Source: Streptomyces sp. NBC_01260
Lineage (GTDB): Bacteria > Actinomycetota > Actinomycetes > Streptomycetales > Streptomycetaceae
Length of the DNA: 64,000 nucleotides
Direction: 5' to 3'
NCBI RefSeq assembly: GCF_036226405.1
Contig: NZ_CP108464.1
Coordinates: 2,542,001 to 2,606,000, forward strand
How positions within the stretch are numbered: position 1 is the stretch's first letter; the number at the start of each line of letters is the position of its first letter. The notes beneath the pieces were generated by a model, which ran no database searches, was not told the DNA's origin, and saw only the letters and a list, made by a program, of their open reading frames with translations. The translations under genes were made by a program, and so were the position numbers. This document shows, in pieces, positions 8,547 to 16,260 of the stretch.

Positions 8547-8909
8547 TCAGCTGTTCAGTTCGGTACGGACGAGGGTCAGCAGCTCGTCCTCCGTCATCCC
8601 GAGTTCACGGGCGTCGCCGACCATCTCGCGTACCCGCTCCAGCAGCCTTGCGCGGTGCGGGGAGGCGCCCGCGGCGACCACCGCGCCGCGCCCCCGGCGC
8701 AGTTCGATCAGCCCTTCCTCGCGCAGCCGCTGGTAGCCGCGCAGCGCCGTGTGCACATTGACGCCCAGCGATTCCGCGAGAACCCGGGCGGCGGGCAGCC
8801 GCTCCCCCGGGTCCACCGCCCCGTCGGCGACGGCACGGCGCACGCAGGCCGCGATCTGGTCGCCGAGCGGCACGGTAGAGGTGGGGTCGACCCGGAAGAG
8901 CATGGTCAT
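8547..8909 (-). CDS. GntR-family regulator, YtrA type
   Basis: A 120-residue regulator with only the winged-helix domain (residues 8-75: GERLPAARVLAESLGVNVHT, RGYQRLREEGLIELRRGRG) plus a short C-terminal helical pair, the size and shape of YtrA-subfamily GntR proteins. It is the second gene of an operon behind a DUF1648 membrane protein, with ATGA overlap (8906-8909). YtrA-type regulators usually repress their own operon. Here the candidate operator is the palindrome at 9900-9924 in front of the first gene. Confidence 0.9.
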   Translation of the reverse strand: MTMLFRVDPTSTVPLGDQIAACVRRAVADGAVDPGERLPAARVLAESLGVNVHTALRGYQRLREEGLIELRRGRGAVVAAGASPHRARLLERVREMVGDARELGMTEDELLTLVRTELNS

Positions 8910-9889
8910 TGTTCCGTTCGACGCTGATCGATCAGGGTGTTGAGGAGCGCGGCAGCGGTCGCCGAGTCATCGACGGTCACCGCGAAGTCCCGTCCGCCGG
9001 AGAGCCTTGCCACGATCCCCTCGCCGGAACGGATCATGACGCCGGTACGCCCGGGGCCGATCCGGTAGCCCCAGCCCCCGTACTCGGCCAGGACCTTGAT
9101 ATTACGGCTGCTCGCCGCCTCGATCCTGTCGAGCGGGACTCTTATGCGCGGCCACGGCAGCACCCCGGACACCGTGATGCCGCGCCGGTCCACTGATACG
9201 TACGGACGGGCGAAGCTCGCGAAGAGCACCCCCACGAGGAGCGCCGGAACCGCAGCCATCCAGCTCGCGGTGAACATCAGGGCGATCCCGCCCCCGAGCA
9301 CGGCGAGCGCGAGCGGGGGCAGCCACCAGGTCCCGGCGCTGCGCGCCCACCCCGCGACCTCCCCGTCGGCCAGCGCGATCCGTGCGCCGTCACCGGCCGG
9401 CCCGCCACCGGCGGGCTCCTCCGGTGCGGGAAGGAGCGCGGCGAGCAGCAGACCGAGCCCAAAGGCGAGCGCGGCGACTCCCAGGGCCGCGGCCATGTGC
9501 CACATCGGGAACGAGACACCCTGCGCCCGGCCCTGCGCGTCCTCGGTGGCATCCACGTTGACGAGCATGACGACCGCCATCAGGTAGCCGAGGCTTCCGG
9601 CGAAGGCATAGCCACTGGCGACGAGCGTCCGGTACCCGCGGGCGGTGAACTTCCCCGTGACCGACATCAGGGCCCACAGGGCGCCGGTCCCGACGAACAG
9701 GACCGCGATGACCGCGACGTACGAGCCCTGGCTCGCATGGTCGTCCACTTGACCGTCGCCCACGAAGTGGCTGGCCAGCTGCGCGGGCAGCCGGTCACGG
9801 CGGGCGGCGAAAAGGATGAGGTCGGCGGCGGGAGCGAGCACGAACGGCAGCACGGCAACGGCCACACGGCCGACATTCCTACGGTTCAT
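8906..9889 (-). CDS. DUF1648 membrane protein
   Basis: A 327-residue integral membrane protein with about six hydrophobic segments. The N-terminal block (VAVLPFVLAPAADLILFAARRDRLPAQLASHFVGDGQVDD) carries the DUF1648 pattern (small helix, then PxHF/HFxxxGxxD). The C-terminal third is a soluble PH-like region (YVSVDRRGITVSGVLPWPRI). The ATG at 9889 is preferred to an in-frame upstream start because GGAGG lies seven bases before it. Co-transcribed with the YtrA-type GntR regulator; membrane proteins so paired often respond to cell-envelope antibiotics, but no function is proven. Confidence 0.85.
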   Translation of the reverse strand: MNRRNVGRVAVAVLPFVLAPAADLILFAARRDRLPAQLASHFVGDGQVDDHASQGSYVAVIAVLFVGTGALWALMSVTGKFTARGYRTLVASGYAFAGSLGYLMAVVMLVNVDATEDAQGRAQGVSFPMWHMAAALGVAALAFGLGLLLAALLPAPEEPAGGGPAGDGARIALADGEVAGWARSAGTWWLPPLALAVLGGGIALMFTASWMAAVPALLVGVLFASFARPYVSVDRRGITVSGVLPWPRIRVPLDRIEAASSRNIKVLAEYGGWGYRIGPGRTGVMIRSGEGIVARLSGGRDFAVTVDDSATAAALLNTLIDQRRTEQ

Positions 9890-9899
9890 CAAAACCTCC

Positions 9900-9924
9900 A
9901 TTGTTCGCATGTTAGTAGAACAAT
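9900..9924. promoter_or_regulatory. Candidate GntR (YtrA-type) operator
   Basis: A perfect dyad ATTGTTC (9900-9906), 11 bases, GAACAAT (9918-9924). It begins only 11 bases upstream of the DUF1648 start codon, touching the ribosome site, so bound repressor would block initiation. AT-rich arms are unusual in this genome. Autoregulation by the operon's own GntR protein is inferred. Confidence 0.7.
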
Positions 9925-9944
9925 AGAAGTGCGGCAATGCGGAA

Positions 9945-9975
9945 CCCGCCTGACGGTGACGCGCTGTCAGGCGGG
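9945..9975 (-). terminator. Hairpin downstream of DUF6304-like gene
   Basis: A 10-bp perfect stem (CCCGCCTGAC with GTCAGGCGGG) and 11-base loop, 70 bases beyond the stop at 10045. It separates that gene from the DUF1648 promoter region. Confidence 0.6.
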
Positions 9976-10002
9976 CTGGGGCGGTGAGTCGGTTCAGGGG
10001 GT

Positions 10003-10063
10003 GAGCGGTCGGGCGGGTTCGAGCGGTCAGGCGGGTTCGAGCGGTCAGGCCAGTTCGAGCGGG
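10003..10063. repeat. 18-bp tandem repeat, three copies plus part
   Basis: Units GAGCGGTCAGGCGGGTTC and close variants begin at 10003, 10021 and 10039, with a truncated fourth at 10057. The array runs into the last codons of the gene that ends at 10045, giving it a variable C-terminus. Confidence 0.8.
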
Positions 10064-10713
10064 AACGCGCCACGGTGGCCGGTGCCCGCGCCCGCCGCCG
10101 GCCTGGGCTCGAACTCCGGGCAGCTCCAGGTCTCCTGGACGAAACCGCTGCGCCGGTCCCAGAGATCGAGGACATCGCCCTGGCCGTCCGCGCCGCGGTA
10201 GGCGTCCTTGGCACCCCGGAAGCAGGCGAGACCTCCGGAGAGGCCGCGGCCGGGCGCCGGGAAGTAGTCCGAGAAGGCGCAGGCTATACAGGTCTGGAGC
10301 CGTACCCCGGGCGGAAGAACCCGCTGGATGGTGGCGAGCGCGGACCCGAAGTCACTCTCGGCCCGATGGGACCGGAAGCCCGCTCCGCCGAACTGCAGCT
10401 CCAGGTAGAGGTACGGGTCCGGCCTGCGCAGGGACAGCAGGCAGCTGAGCCTCGCCTGCTGGGCCACCCCGTCCGCGATGACCGGGAACGGCAGGTCCCA
10501 TTCCAGGACGCAGTCGTTGAGCACGCCGTCCGCCAGGGCGAACATCTCGCCCTGGTCCGGCGTACCCGCCACGGGGCGGAGACCGTCGAAGCTTTCGCCC
10601 TCGAAGTCGACGCCCCGGATACGGAGGCGGAGTTGCTGTCCGTCGGTGGTGAGGATGACGGCATCGGATCCCTGCCGGTCCCGGTACCACCCTGCCCACG
10701 ACTCATCTGTCAT
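10045..10713 (-). CDS. Conserved hypothetical protein (DUF6304-like)
   Basis: A 222-residue soluble protein, no signal peptide or membrane segment. It begins MTDESWAGWYRDRQGSDAV and has WDLPFPV and a Cys pair in LQTCIACAFSDYFPAPG with CFRGAKDAYR near the C-terminus. I believe this matches a Streptomyces family called DUF6304, but I cannot confirm it here. The C-x-x-C plus nearby Cys could bind a metal; that is speculation. Its last residues overlap an 18-bp tandem repeat. Confidence 0.75.
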   Translation of the reverse strand: MTDESWAGWYRDRQGSDAVILTTDGQQLRLRIRGVDFEGESFDGLRPVAGTPDQGEMFALADGVLNDCVLEWDLPFPVIADGVAQQARLSCLLSLRRPDPYLYLELQFGGAGFRSHRAESDFGSALATIQRVLPPGVRLQTCIACAFSDYFPAPGRGLSGGLACFRGAKDAYRGADGQGDVLDLWDRRSGFVQETWSCPEFEPRPAAGAGTGHRGAFPLELA

Positions 10714-10842
10714 GGGCAGGGACTGTAGCCCGTGCCTCCGACACTCCCCCTGCCGCCCTCCACTTCCCCGCGTGGGCCCTGTGACCTCGGCCGATCATCA
10801 ACCCGCCCGCCGGAGGCCGCCCGTCGCGTCCCGCCCCTTCGC

Positions 10843-10899
10843 CTCACGCCCCTTCACGTCACGTCCTTCACATCACGTCCTCCACGTCACGCCCCTTCG
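10843..10899. repeat. Degenerate 14-bp tandem repeat
   Basis: Four imperfect units of the form GTCACGTCCTTCAC (first unit one base longer) begin at 10843, 10858, 10872 and 10886, ending just before the stop of the polyprenyl synthase gene. No clear hairpin; likely slippage DNA. Confidence 0.7.
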
Positions 10900-10900
10900 T

Positions 10901-11944
10901 TCAGTGCGCCCGGCGGGTGACGAACTCCGCCAGGGCCAGGAGATCGCCCGCCGCGGACAGATCGGGCACCGCGCGGGACAGGTGGTGCACGGCGCGGGCC
11001 ATCCGGTCCGCTGCGTAGATCTGCGCCCAGTCACGGCCGCCGGCCCGGTCGACGGCGTCGGACGCACGGCTCACCTCCCCGGCCGTGTTCATGGCACCGC
11101 GGTAGAGCGCGGCGAGCTCCGTGGCCGCCGGGGTTCCGGAATTGAGTGCGGCGACCACGGGCAGCGACTTCTTGTGGGCGGCGAGATCGGCGCCGACCGG
11201 CTTCCCGGTCTGGGCCGGGTCACCCCAGATGCCGATGAGGTCGTCGATGAGCTGGAAGGCCAGCCCCGCCTCCCGGCCGAAACCGTCCATCGCTCCGACG
11301 CCACGCTCGTCCGCGCCCGCGTAGAGCGCACCCAGCGCGCAGGCGCAGCCGAGCAGCGCGCCCGTCTTGGCCGTGGCCATGGCCAGGCACTCGTCCAACG
11401 AGACCTCGTCCGGGCCGCGTTCCTCGAAGGCGCAGTCGGCCTGCTGGCCCGCGCACAGCTCGATGACGCAGGTCGAGAGCCGGGCCGAGGCGCGCGACGA
11501 CACCGCACGGGCGTCCTCGGCGAGCAGCCGCTGGGCGAGGGCCAGCATGGCGTCGCCCGCGATGACGGCGTCCGGGATACCGAAGACCGCCCAGGCCGTG
11601 GCGCGATGGCGACGGGTTCGGTCCTCGTCGATGACGTCGTCGTGCAGCAGGGTGAAGTTGTGGGCCAGTTCGACGGCGACGGCCGCCCGCACGGCGTCCC
11701 GGGGGTCGCCTCCGAGCGCCCGGGTGGCGGCCAGCACGAGCGCGGGCCTGATCGCCTTGCCCGCGCCGCCCGCGGCCGGGCTTCCGTCGGCGTGCTGCCA
11801 GCCGAAGTGGTACATGGCGACGCGCCGGATCGATCCGGGCAGCGAGGCGACCGCCGCCCGCAGGTGGGGGTCGACGAGGGATCGGGTGTACTCCAGAAGA
11901 GCTGCGGCCTCGTTGCCCTCGGTCGCGGCATCCGTATAGGTCAT
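10901..11944 (-). CDS. Polyprenyl diphosphate synthase, probable encapsulin cargo
   Basis: A 347-residue trans-isoprenyl diphosphate synthase. The first Asp-rich motif is DDVIDED (FARM, with LHDDVIDEDRTRRHRA); the second is DDLIGIWGD. FQLIDD and AAHKKSLPVVAAL support a short-chain (FPP/GGPP-type) synthase. It lies 194 bases downstream of a family 2B encapsulin shell gene on the same strand, an association known for this shell type. The first 20 residues (MTYTDAATEGNEAAALLEYT) precede the catalytic fold and are short for a cargo-loading tail. An in-frame open stretch continues up to 12085, but its codons (GCA, GTA, ACA, CGA) are unlike real genes here, so ATG 11944 is kept. Confidence 0.9.
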   Translation of the reverse strand: MTYTDAATEGNEAAALLEYTRSLVDPHLRAAVASLPGSIRRVAMYHFGWQHADGSPAAGGAGKAIRPALVLAATRALGGDPRDAVRAAVAVELAHNFTLLHDDVIDEDRTRRHRATAWAVFGIPDAVIAGDAMLALAQRLLAEDARAVSSRASARLSTCVIELCAGQQADCAFEERGPDEVSLDECLAMATAKTGALLGCACALGALYAGADERGVGAMDGFGREAGLAFQLIDDLIGIWGDPAQTGKPVGADLAAHKKSLPVVAALNSGTPAATELAALYRGAMNTAGEVSRASDAVDRAGGRDWAQIYAADRMARAVHHLSRAVPDLSAAGDLLALAEFVTRRAH

Positions 11945-12138
11945 GGTCAATCGGTCACCCCGGTCGTTGTCGTCCCGGCCGGGTCGCTGTCGCTCCGGGC
12001 CGGGGACGTGGGTGGTTGCTGTGGGTACTGCGGACCGTGGCCCGTGGGCCCGGACCCGGGGACAGCCCCGGCGGTCCGGGCGCACGGGCCTGGGGCGTGT
12101 GCGGGGAGCCCCGCCTGCCCCGTGGCGCTTCGCCCGCC

Positions 12139-13545
12139 CTAACGCCAGCGGCTGACCTCGACGTTCTCCAGGACGCCGAGGGCGTCCGGCACCAGTACGG
12201 CCGCCGAGTAGTAGGCCGTCACGAGGTAGGAGATGATCGCCTGCTCGTCGATCCCCATGAAGCGGACCGACAGGCTGGGCTCGATCTCGTCGGGGATGCC
12301 CGTCTGCTGGAGTCCGACGACGCCCTGTTCGGACTCACCGGTCCTCATGCAGATGATCGATGTGGTGCGGGCGTCGGTGACCGGGATCTTGTTGGACGGG
12401 AAGATCGGAACCCCGCGCCAGGCGGACATGCGCTGCCCGCCGACATCCACGCTCTCCGGAACCAGGCCGCGCTTGCTGCACTCCCGGCCGAAGGCGGCGA
12501 TGGCCCGCGGGTGGGCCAGGAAGAGCTTCGATCCGCGGCGGCGCGAGAGCAGTTCGTCCATGTCGTCGGGACCGGGCACGCCGTCGTGGGGCTGGATCCG
12601 CTGGCCGTAGTCGCAGTTGTTGAGCAGGCCGAACTCGCGGTTGTTGATCAGCTCGTGCTCCTGGCGCTCACGCAGCGCCTCGACCGTGAGCCGCAACTGC
12701 TGCTCGGTCTGGTTCATCGGCTGGTTGTACAGGTCGGCGACCCGGCTGTGGACCTTCAGCACGGTCTGCGCGACGCTCAGTTCGTACTCGCGCGGCGCGG
12801 AGTCGTAGTCGACGTACGTGTGCGGGACGACGGCCTCGCCGCTGTGCCCCGCCGACAGGTCGATCTCCGCTTCGCCGTACTTGTTGGTGCGCTGCTGCGG
12901 GATGGCCAGCAGCCCGGCGAGATGCTCGCGCAGCGAGTCGGACCGCTCGGCGAGGTTGAGCACATCCGCCCGCTGCAGCGTCAGTACGGTGCAGTCGGTG
13001 ACGGCGCGGGCCGAATACTCCCAGAGGGCGTCGCCCTCGATGAGGGCGTGGTCGCCGAAGTACGCCCCGTCGGCATGCACCCCGAGCACCGTCTCGTCCC
13101 CGTAGGGGCCGGTGCCGATCTTCTCGACCCTTCCGTGCGCCAGCAGGAAGACCCGGTCCGCCGCGTCACCGGCCGCGGCCAGGAGCCGTCCGGCGGGGAT
13201 GTCACGCTGCTCGCACCTGCGGGCCAGCTCGGCGAGCGCCTCCTCGTCCCCGAAGTCCCTCAGGGCCGGGAGTTCACCGAGCTCGGCGGGGATGACCGCC
13301 ACCCGGTCCCCCGTCTGCACGAAGGTCACCCGGCCGTCGCCGACCGAGTAGCTCAGCCTGCGGTTCACCCGGTATGTGCCGCCCTGCACCTGGACCCAAG
13401 GGAGCATCTTCAGCAGCCACCGTGAGGTGATCTCCTGCATCTGCGGAGCGGACTTGGTGGTCGTCGCGAGGTTCCGCGCGGCTGCCGTGCCAAGACTCTG
13501 CTGCGGCGGCACCTGCACGTTCTGAACCTCTTCACCAACGGACAT
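12139..13545 (-). CDS. Family 2B encapsulin shell protein with cyclic-nucleotide-binding insert (EshA-like)
   Basis: A 468-residue HK97-fold shell protein that should self-assemble into a protein nanocompartment. N-terminal arm and first shell part at residues 1-90; a Crp-type cyclic-nucleotide-binding insert at about 95-215 with a phosphate-binding cassette [10 protein letters not shown]...SARA (163-181; Arg180 kept); HK97 core at 216-468 ([40 protein letters not shown], ending VEVSRWR). This matches the Streptomyces EshA / SCO5249-type proteins linked to ppGpp and antibiotic timing, as I recall. The neighbouring polyprenyl synthase is the likely cargo. No terpene cyclase is nearby, unlike 2-methylisoborneol loci. 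Confidence 0.92.
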   Translation of the reverse strand: MSVGEEVQNVQVPPQQSLGTAAARNLATTTKSAPQMQEITSRWLLKMLPWVQVQGGTYRVNRRLSYSVGDGRVTFVQTGDRVAVIPAELGELPALRDFGDEEALAELARRCEQRDIPAGRLLAAAGDAADRVFLLAHGRVEKIGTGPYGDETVLGVHADGAYFGDHALIEGDALWEYSARAVTDCTVLTLQRADVLNLAERSDSLREHLAGLLAIPQQRTNKYGEAEIDLSAGHSGEAVVPHTYVDYDSAPREYELSVAQTVLKVHSRVADLYNQPMNQTEQQLRLTVEALRERQEHELINNREFGLLNNCDYGQRIQPHDGVPGPDDMDELLSRRRGSKLFLAHPRAIAAFGRECSKRGLVPESVDVGGQRMSAWRGVPIFPSNKIPVTDARTTSIICMRTGESEQGVVGLQQTGIPDEIEPSLSVRFMGIDEQAIISYLVTAYYSAAVLVPDALGVLENVEVSRWR

Positions 13546-13613
13546 CTGGCGTCCTCTCGATCATCGGCTGAGCTGCGGAAGAAGCCTTTCAGCACGTGAC
13601 TCGGCGCGCCATT

Positions 13614-13627
13614 ACACAAAAGAGTGT
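13614..13627. promoter_or_regulatory. Short dyad upstream of encapsulin gene
   Basis: ACAC-AAAAGA-GTGT (13614-13627) lies 69 bases upstream of the shell start in an AT-rich island. It is a possible operator or promoter element; no regulator can be named. Confidence 0.35.
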
Positions 13628-13686
13628 GACTAATAGGGCTTTGGGCTGGGCACAACGCTGCGCGATGCCCACGGACCGGTTAACTT

Positions 13687-13704
13687 GCATCTTGAATGCC
13701 AATT
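13687..13704 (+). promoter_or_regulatory. Candidate NsrR site upstream of nsrR
   Basis: GCATCTTGAATGCCAATT, 17 bases before the nsrR start. Fourteen of its 18 positions recur upstream of hmpA at 14250-14267 (GCATCT, three bases, AT, one base, CCAATT in both). Sharing between an NsrR gene and its classic target makes this the best NsrR operator candidate. Confidence 0.7.
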
Positions 13705-13720
13705 ATCTACGGTGGCGGTC

Positions 13721-14170
13721 ATGCGGCTGACGAGATTCACCGACGTGGCGCTGCGTGTACTGATGCGCCTCGCCGTCGTGGAGAACGAGGACCCGCCGAC
13801 CACCCGGGAGGTGGCGGCGACCATGGAAGTGCCGTACTCCCACGCCGCGAAGGTGGTGGCCCGGCTCCAGCACCTCGGCCTGGTCGAGGCACGGCGCGGC
13901 CGCGGCGGCGGGCTCACCCTCACCGCGGGCGGCCGGTCCGCCTCGATCGGCGGGCTCGTCCGCGAGCTGGAGGGCCCGGGCGACGTCGTCGACTGCGAGG
14001 GCGCCACCCCGTGCCCGCTGCGCTCGGCGTGCCGGCTGCGCGGCGCCCTGCGCCAGGCGGCGGAAGCCTTCTACGCCACGCTCGACCCGATCACCGTCGC
14101 CGAACTCGTCGCCTCCCCCACGGGACCGCTGCTGATCGGCATCAGCGCCGGACGGCCACCCGGCGACTGA
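13721..14170 (+). CDS. nsrR: NsrR, nitric-oxide-sensing Rrf2-family repressor
   Basis: A 149-residue iron-sulfur regulator. Rrf2 winged helix at residues 1-80 (MRLTRFTDVALRVLMRLAV; REVAATMEVPYSHAAKVVARL; GRGGGLTLTAGG). Three cluster cysteines follow in CEGATPCPLRSAC (spacing C-x5-C-x5-C) as in Streptomyces NsrR, whose [4Fe-4S] form binds DNA and is lost on reaction with NO. The start ATG at 13721 is chosen for homology; an in-frame TTG lies 36 bases upstream within the operator. Immediately followed by hmpA, its usual target; both genes carry the same candidate operator. Confidence 0.93.
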   Translation: MRLTRFTDVALRVLMRLAVVENEDPPTTREVAATMEVPYSHAAKVVARLQHLGLVEARRGRGGGLTLTAGGRSASIGGLVRELEGPGDVVDCEGATPCPLRSACRLRGALRQAAEAFYATLDPITVAELVASPTGPLLIGISAGRPPGD

Positions 14171-14210
14171 ACCGCACCCGCGCCAAAGGGCCCCGCCCCG
14201 ACCCCCGCCG

Positions 14211-14238
14211 CACTCCGCACTCCGCGCTCCGCACTCCG
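14211..14238. repeat. 7-bp tandem repeat between nsrR and hmpA
   Basis: Four units of CACTCCG (one with CGCTCCG) run from 14211 to 14238 just before the hmpA operator. The array may vary in length between strains and so shift promoter spacing, but this is conjecture. Confidence 0.75.
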
Positions 14239-14249
14239 CCCAAAAATAC

Positions 14250-14267
14250 GCATCTCAGATACCAATT
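14250..14267 (+). promoter_or_regulatory. Candidate NsrR site upstream of hmpA
   Basis: GCATCTCAGATACCAATT ends 18 bases before the hmpA start codon and just before the GAGGAG ribosome site. It matches the motif upstream of nsrR at 14 of 18 bases, consistent with NsrR repression by blocking transcription start. Confidence 0.7.
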
Positions 14268-14285
14268 CAAAACCGAGGAGTCACG

Positions 14286-15482
14286 ATGCTCTCCGAGCCG
14301 TCGACCGCCACTGTCCGTGCCACCCTCCCCGCCGTCGGCGCGGCCATCGCAGACATCGCGGATCTCTTCTACCGCAAGCTGTTCGACGCCCACCCCGAGC
14401 TGCTGCGCGACCTCTTCAACCGCGGCAACCATGCCTCCGGCGCCCAGCGCCAGGCGCTCGCCGGCTCCATAGCCGCGTTCGCGACCCAGCTGGTCGAGCA
14501 CCCGGACACCCGCCCCGACGCCATGCTCGGCCGCATCGCGCACAAGCACGCCTCGCTCGGCATCACCGCCGCCCAGTACGACGTCGTGCACACCCACCTG
14601 TTCGCCGCCATCGCCGAGGTGCTCGGCGACGCCGTGACCCCGGAGGTCGCGGCCGCCTGGGACGAGGTCTACTGGCTGATGGCCAACGCCCTCATAGCCA
14701 TCGAGGAGCGGCTGTACGCGCAGCAGGGCGTGCTCGCCGGTGATGTCTGGCGCGACTGGGAGGTGGTTTCCCGGATCGAGGAGACCCAGGACGTCGCCAC
14801 CTTCCGGCTCCGCCCCGCCGACGGTTCGCCCGCCCCCGGCTTCCACCCCGGCCAGTACGTCTCGGTGCAGTCCGAACTCCCGGACGGCGCACGTCAGATA
14901 CGCCAGTACAGCCTCTCCTCGGCCCCCGGCTCCCCGCTCCGCTCGATCACCGTCAAGCGGGTGCACGGCGGCGGCGCCCCCGACGGCGAGGTCTCAGGAC
15001 AGCTGCACGACCGGGTCCGGGCGGGCGACCGGCTCCGGGTGTCGGCCCCGTACGGCGACCTCGTACTGAAGTCCGCCGACGCACCGCTCCTGCTCGCCTC
15101 CGCGGGCATCGGATGCACCCCGATGCTCTCGATGCTGGAGCACCTCGCGAACGACGATCACCGCACTCCGGTCACCGTCGTGCACGGCGACCGCTCCCCC
15201 GACGACCACGCCATGCGCACCGACCACGCCCTGCTCACGGGCAAACTTCCCGACGCCGCGGCGCACTTCTGGTACGAGAACCCCGAGCCGGGCCACCCCG
15301 CGAACCGCACGGGCCTGGTCGACCTGACGGGTCTGGTCATCCCGTCCGGCACCCACGCCTACCTCTGCGGCCCGCTGCCCTTCATGCGGTCCGTACGCAC
15401 CCAGCTGCTCGCCAAGGGTGTCCCGGCGGCCGACATCCACTACGAGGTGTTCGGCCCCGACCTGTGGCTCGCCAAGGACTGA
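14286..15482 (+). CDS. hmpA: Flavohemoglobin, nitric oxide dioxygenase
   Basis: A 398-residue cytosolic NO-detoxifying enzyme (NO + O2 + NAD(P)H to nitrate). Globin domain at residues 1-140 (distal-side helix region IADIADLFYRKLFDAHPELL; proximal region around IAHKHASLGI). FAD domain at about 150-255, with RQYSLSSAPG as the flavin-binding RxYSLS motif. NAD domain at 260-398 (LLLASAGIGCTPMLSML; C-terminal YEVFGPDLW). Full length for the family. It follows nsrR in the same direction but has its own operator at 14250-14267, so NO both inactivates NsrR and induces this gene. Confidence 0.95.
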   Translation: MLSEPSTATVRATLPAVGAAIADIADLFYRKLFDAHPELLRDLFNRGNHASGAQRQALAGSIAAFATQLVEHPDTRPDAMLGRIAHKHASLGITAAQYDVVHTHLFAAIAEVLGDAVTPEVAAAWDEVYWLMANALIAIEERLYAQQGVLAGDVWRDWEVVSRIEETQDVATFRLRPADGSPAPGFHPGQYVSVQSELPDGARQIRQYSLSSAPGSPLRSITVKRVHGGGAPDGEVSGQLHDRVRAGDRLRVSAPYGDLVLKSADAPLLLASAGIGCTPMLSMLEHLANDDHRTPVTVVHGDRSPDDHAMRTDHALLTGKLPDAAAHFWYENPEPGHPANRTGLVDLTGLVIPSGTHAYLCGPLPFMRSVRTQLLAKGVPAADIHYEVFGPDLWLAKD

Positions 15483-15538
15483 ACCGGGTCCGCTGCTCGG
15501 GGAATTGACCGGATCGGCTCGCACACCGCCCGAACAGA

Positions 15539-15570
15539 GCCCCGTGAACGGCCCACAACTGGCCCGGGGC
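15539..15570 (+). terminator. Terminator-like hairpin after hmpA
   Basis: GCCCCG (15539-15544) pairs with CGGGGC (15565-15570), followed by CTCTTTGCC. It lies about 60 bases past the hmpA stop. Stem is short, so moderate confidence. Confidence 0.45.
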
Positions 15571-15629
15571 CTCTTTGCCGGGTACAAGCGCTGTACGGAC
15601 ATACTCCCCACGCGCAAAAGGAGCCGGCC

Positions 15630-16220
15630 ATGTCCTCACCCATGTCCGCGAGCGCCTTCCTCGCCGCCCTGAAGAACGAGGGGCTCACCGTCGTCCAGGT
15701 AGGCGACTGGCGTACCCACAACCGCAACCACAAGGGCTCCTGGGGCCCGGTCAACGGCGTGATGATCCACCACACCGTCACCCAGGGCACCGACGCCACC
15801 GTCCGGCTCTGCCGCGACGGCCACTCCGGCCTGCCGGGGCCGCTGTGCCACGGCGTCATCGCGAAGGACGGCAGGGTCCATCTGGTCGGCTACGGCCGGG
15901 TCAATCACGCCGGTCTCGGCGACGACGACGTCCTGCGCGCCGTCGTCGCCGAGAAGCGCCTGCCGTCGGACAACGAGGCCAACACCGACGGAAACCGGCA
16001 CTTCTACGGCTTCGAGTGCGAGAACCTCGGCGACGGCAAGGACCCCTGGCCCGACGTCCAGCTCGAAGCCATCGAGAAGACGGCAGCCGCGATCTGCCGC
16101 CACCACGGCTGGACCTCCAAGTCGGTCATCGGACACCTGGAGTGGCAACCGGGCAAGGTGGACCCGCGCGGCTTCACGATGGCCTCCATGCGAGCACGGG
16201 TCCACGACCGCCTCAAGTAG
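15630..16220 (+). CDS. N-acetylmuramoyl-L-alanine amidase, Amidase_2 type
   Basis: A 196-residue zinc amidase that cleaves the lactyl-peptide bond of peptidoglycan. The fold markers are GVMIHHTVTQGTDA (first Zn His), LCHGVIAKDGRVHLVGYGRVNHAG, FYGFECENLGDG and GHLEWQPGKVDPRGF near the C-terminus (K and D/E near the last ligand, as in T7-lysozyme-like amidases). No signal peptide: the protein starts MSSPMSASAFLAALKNEG. It is therefore either phage-derived lysin-like, released by lysis, or exported another way. The start has AAAGGAG seven bases upstream. No other phage gene is near. Confidence 0.88.
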   Translation: MSSPMSASAFLAALKNEGLTVVQVGDWRTHNRNHKGSWGPVNGVMIHHTVTQGTDATVRLCRDGHSGLPGPLCHGVIAKDGRVHLVGYGRVNHAGLGDDDVLRAVVAEKRLPSDNEANTDGNRHFYGFECENLGDGKDPWPDVQLEAIEKTAAAICRHHGWTSKSVIGHLEWQPGKVDPRGFTMASMRARVHDRLK

Positions 16221-16260
16221 CCGCCCGCCGGCCCGCCCGGACCACGTCCACAATGGGGAC

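Noticed and set aside
6441..10063. CRISPR array, from the several tandem repeats at 6441, 8458 and 10003
   Set aside because: Units are 18-27 bases, directly adjacent with no unique spacers, only two or three copies, and no cas genes.
15580..15585. GGGTAC as a sigma-B/H promoter before the amidase gene
   Set aside because: No G-N-N-T element at the required 14-16 base distance.
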